This document shows positions 7,203 through 8,605 of a stretch of DNA of 8,605 nucleotides, in pieces (position 1 is the stretch's first letter; every line of letters starts with the position of its first letter). The stretch is from JBLHKS01 sp047620505. Its GTDB lineage: Bacteria; Verrucomicrobiota; Verrucomicrobiia; Verrucomicrobiales; DEV007. The notes below the pieces were generated by a model, which made no database searches, was not told the origin of the DNA, and worked only from the letters and a program-made list of their open reading frames with translations. The stretch lies in the NCBI GenBank assembly GCA_047620505.1, contig JBLHKS010000279.1, positions 1 through 8,605 on the forward strand. Direction: 5' to 3'. The position numbers were made by a program, and so were the translations under genes.

Positions 7203-7216
7203 GATAACCAAACTTT

Positions 7217-8605
7217 CTACTGCTCGTTCTCGACCCCTTGCGCCTCACGCTCGAACTGAGCGAGCATCTCAGGCAGGGCCAGACGTCCGCGAGCAAACTT
7301 CGCCGCGTCGCTTTCCGGGAAATCCCAGCGGCAGCGGTTGTAACGACGGAAGGCGAACGGCACGTTGTTGGCTTCGCGATAGCTTTCGCCAGACCAGAAC
7401 AGGGCTTGCGGGCTGAGATCGTCCTCAGGAAAGCGCTTCATGAAATCATCGAACGCCAAGCCGGCGGTTACGAATTCCTCGGCCTTGTAGAAGCACTGCC
7501 CGACGCGGAACGCCATGCGAGGAGCCCACTCGTGGCTCTCGAAGCGATCGAGAAACTTCTCACCGACCTGTGCCGCAACGATGAAGTCTTCGTCCCGATA
7601 GAAATACTCGTTGATCCGAATCATCACGTTTGAGATGAGCGGATTCTCCGGGTAAGTCGCGGCGAGCGTCACGTAGGCTTCGAGCGCATCGTCGAAGCGC
7701 TGCGCCTCTTCGTAGCACTGCCCGAGTTTGTATTGAGCGTCTGCAGCCAAGGAGTGATCCGGAAACTGCCGAACGATCAATTCGTAAGAGAGAATCGCCT
7801 CGTCCCAGTCTTTCAATTCCTGAGCATACTGCCCTAACAGATAGGAAACTCGCGGAGCGTATTTTGGATCCGGATAGTCTTCCTGAAGCTCCTTGAGAAT
7901 GCGGCGACCGTTCTTCAAGTCGGCGTTCGCCTCATCGTCACGCTCAAGCTCAAGGTGACTCTTGAAGAGTTCGAAATAACTTTCCGCGATGTGGAATTGC
8001 GTCTGGATCGCGAGATCCTCGTCGCCGAACATTTTGGTGAACGCAGCGACATCGCCATCCGTGCCGTCGCTAACCGGAACCTCGGTCTCGTGCGGGAATT
8101 CCGTGTCCTGCATCGAAGGCCGATCATCGACGTAACGCGCCAGCAGCTGCTCACCGAAGAACGCTTCGATCTGCGGCTCGGCTGGATCAAAATTGTTCGG
8201 CGTCGGCTGCGTTTGAGCCTTCAACTTGAATGAGCCGGTGAAGACACCGCTGTGACTGAGGTTTTCCTCAAGACTAAGCGTTTCGGACTCGCCGTGGGAC
8301 GTCGCCACCTCAATCGTGACTCGGTCCCGCTCGCCGCTGGTGTCTTTGTCAGGGTCGATCAGGCGGAGATAGACCCGCTCGCCAACCTGAAGTTTTTCAA
8401 CGGCGTCTTCATAAGCGCTGTCAGTCGCGGTGAGCGAAGCATTCCCAAGGAGTTGGGCTTCATCGCCATGCTCAGCCAACGCTCCTGTCGTATTTTCTTC
8501 ATCAGCGTAATTCGCGACGATGTGTTCAGCGCCGCTGACCGGGAAAATCGTGATCGAAGAGTTGTTCACGTCGACATCTGCGGTGGCAACGAGCTCGCCA
8601 GTCAG
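7217..8605 (-). CDS. C-terminal part of a large beta-repeat plus TPR protein, 5' end cut by window
   Basis: The frame is open to the right edge, and 462 residues are visible before TAG (7219-7217). The GTG at 8569 is probably internal because the coding pattern continues upstream without a break (LTGELVATADVDV). Counting from the edge, residues 1-40 end one beta-rich unit (EHIVANYADEENTTG). Residues about 41-165 form another unit (VYLRLIDPDKDTSGERDRV, LEENLSHSGVFTGSFKL, LLARYVDD). From about 185 to 455 there is an array of about six TPR-like helix pairs (YLLGQYAQELKDWDEAILSY, YKLGQCYEEAQRFDDALEAY, FRVGQCFYKAEEF, FWSGESYREANN), closest in style to BamD/YbgF-type TPRs. The two beta units suggest a long tandem array upstream. 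The protein is probably exported and large, a scaffold or adhesion-type surface protein; no enzyme motif is visible. The gene is convergent with the phosphatase gene, with a stem-loop between them. The architecture is fairly sure; the role is unknown. Confidence 0.87.
   Translation of the reverse strand: MTGELVATADVDVNNSSITIFPVSGAEHIVANYADEENTTGALAEHGDEAQLLGNASLTATDSAYEDAVEKLQVGERVYLRLIDPDKDTSGERDRVTIEVATSHGESETLSLEENLSHSGVFTGSFKLKAQTQPTPNNFDPAEPQIEAFFGEQLLARYVDDRPSMQDTEFPHETEVPVSDGTDGDVAAFTKMFGDEDLAIQTQFHIAESYFELFKSHLELERDDEANADLKNGRRILKELQEDYPDPKYAPRVSYLLGQYAQELKDWDEAILSYELIVRQFPDHSLAADAQYKLGQCYEEAQRFDDALEAYVTLAATYPENPLISNVMIRINEYFYRDEDFIVAAQVGEKFLDRFESHEWAPRMAFRVGQCFYKAEEFVTAGLAFDDFMKRFPEDDLSPQALFWSGESYREANNVPFAFRRYNRCRWDFPESDAAKFARGRLALPEMLAQFEREAQGVENEQ

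Noticed and set aside
6636..7211. Open frame of 191 codons on the - strand at the end of the phosphatase gene
   Set aside because: It is antisense to the DLHN metal-site region, is Val/Arg/Glu-biased, and would run through the convergent stem-loop.

Overview
The window (8605 bases, moderately GC-rich, tightly packed) looks like a chromosomal segment of a Gram-negative bacterium. The evidence is a likely beta-barrel outer-membrane protein, a lipobox lipoprotein and secreted proteins. I lean towards Verrucomicrobiota or a related PVC lineage: the style of the large beta-repeat/TPR protein, the PhoD-type phosphatase with a variant layout, and the lack of clear Shine-Dalgarno sequences all fit. 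This is inference, because no marker gene is present.

Layout. Five genes run on the + strand and one runs against them on the - strand. (1) 1-1524 is the 3' part of a TPR/Sel1-like repeat protein, cut by the left edge. (2) 1614-2402 encodes a 262-aa exported protein with the look of a small outer-membrane beta-barrel, followed by a perfect 10-bp stem-loop (2423-2446). (3) 2496-3254 encodes a 252-aa putative lipoprotein with a long charged, Ala/Gln/Lys-rich helical middle. (4) 3385-5181 encodes a 598-aa protein with an N-terminal SLOG-like nucleotide-binding domain and two pairs of transmembrane helices, the architecture of the SLOG/SLATT conflict and signalling proteins. (5) 5301-7160 encodes a 619-aa exported PhoD-type metallophosphatase with all metal-site motifs recognisable and an unusual insert. 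A second perfect 10-bp stem-loop (7175-7202) lies between this gene and the convergent gene (6) 7217-8605 on the - strand. That gene encodes the C-terminal 462 residues of a large protein with beta-rich repeats followed by TPR repeats, cut by the right edge.

How the genes relate. Most products are predicted to act in the envelope or outside the cytoplasm, or are protein-interaction repeat proteins, but spacings of about 90-130 bases and the stem-loop after gene 2 argue against one tight operon. The most interesting locus is gene 4, a candidate membrane effector that would sense a nucleotide-type ligand in the cytoplasm through its SLOG domain and act on the membrane. No partner nucleotide synthetase, CRISPR array, transposase, integrase, tRNA or rRNA is visible. 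There is no gene-free stretch longer than about 130 bases.
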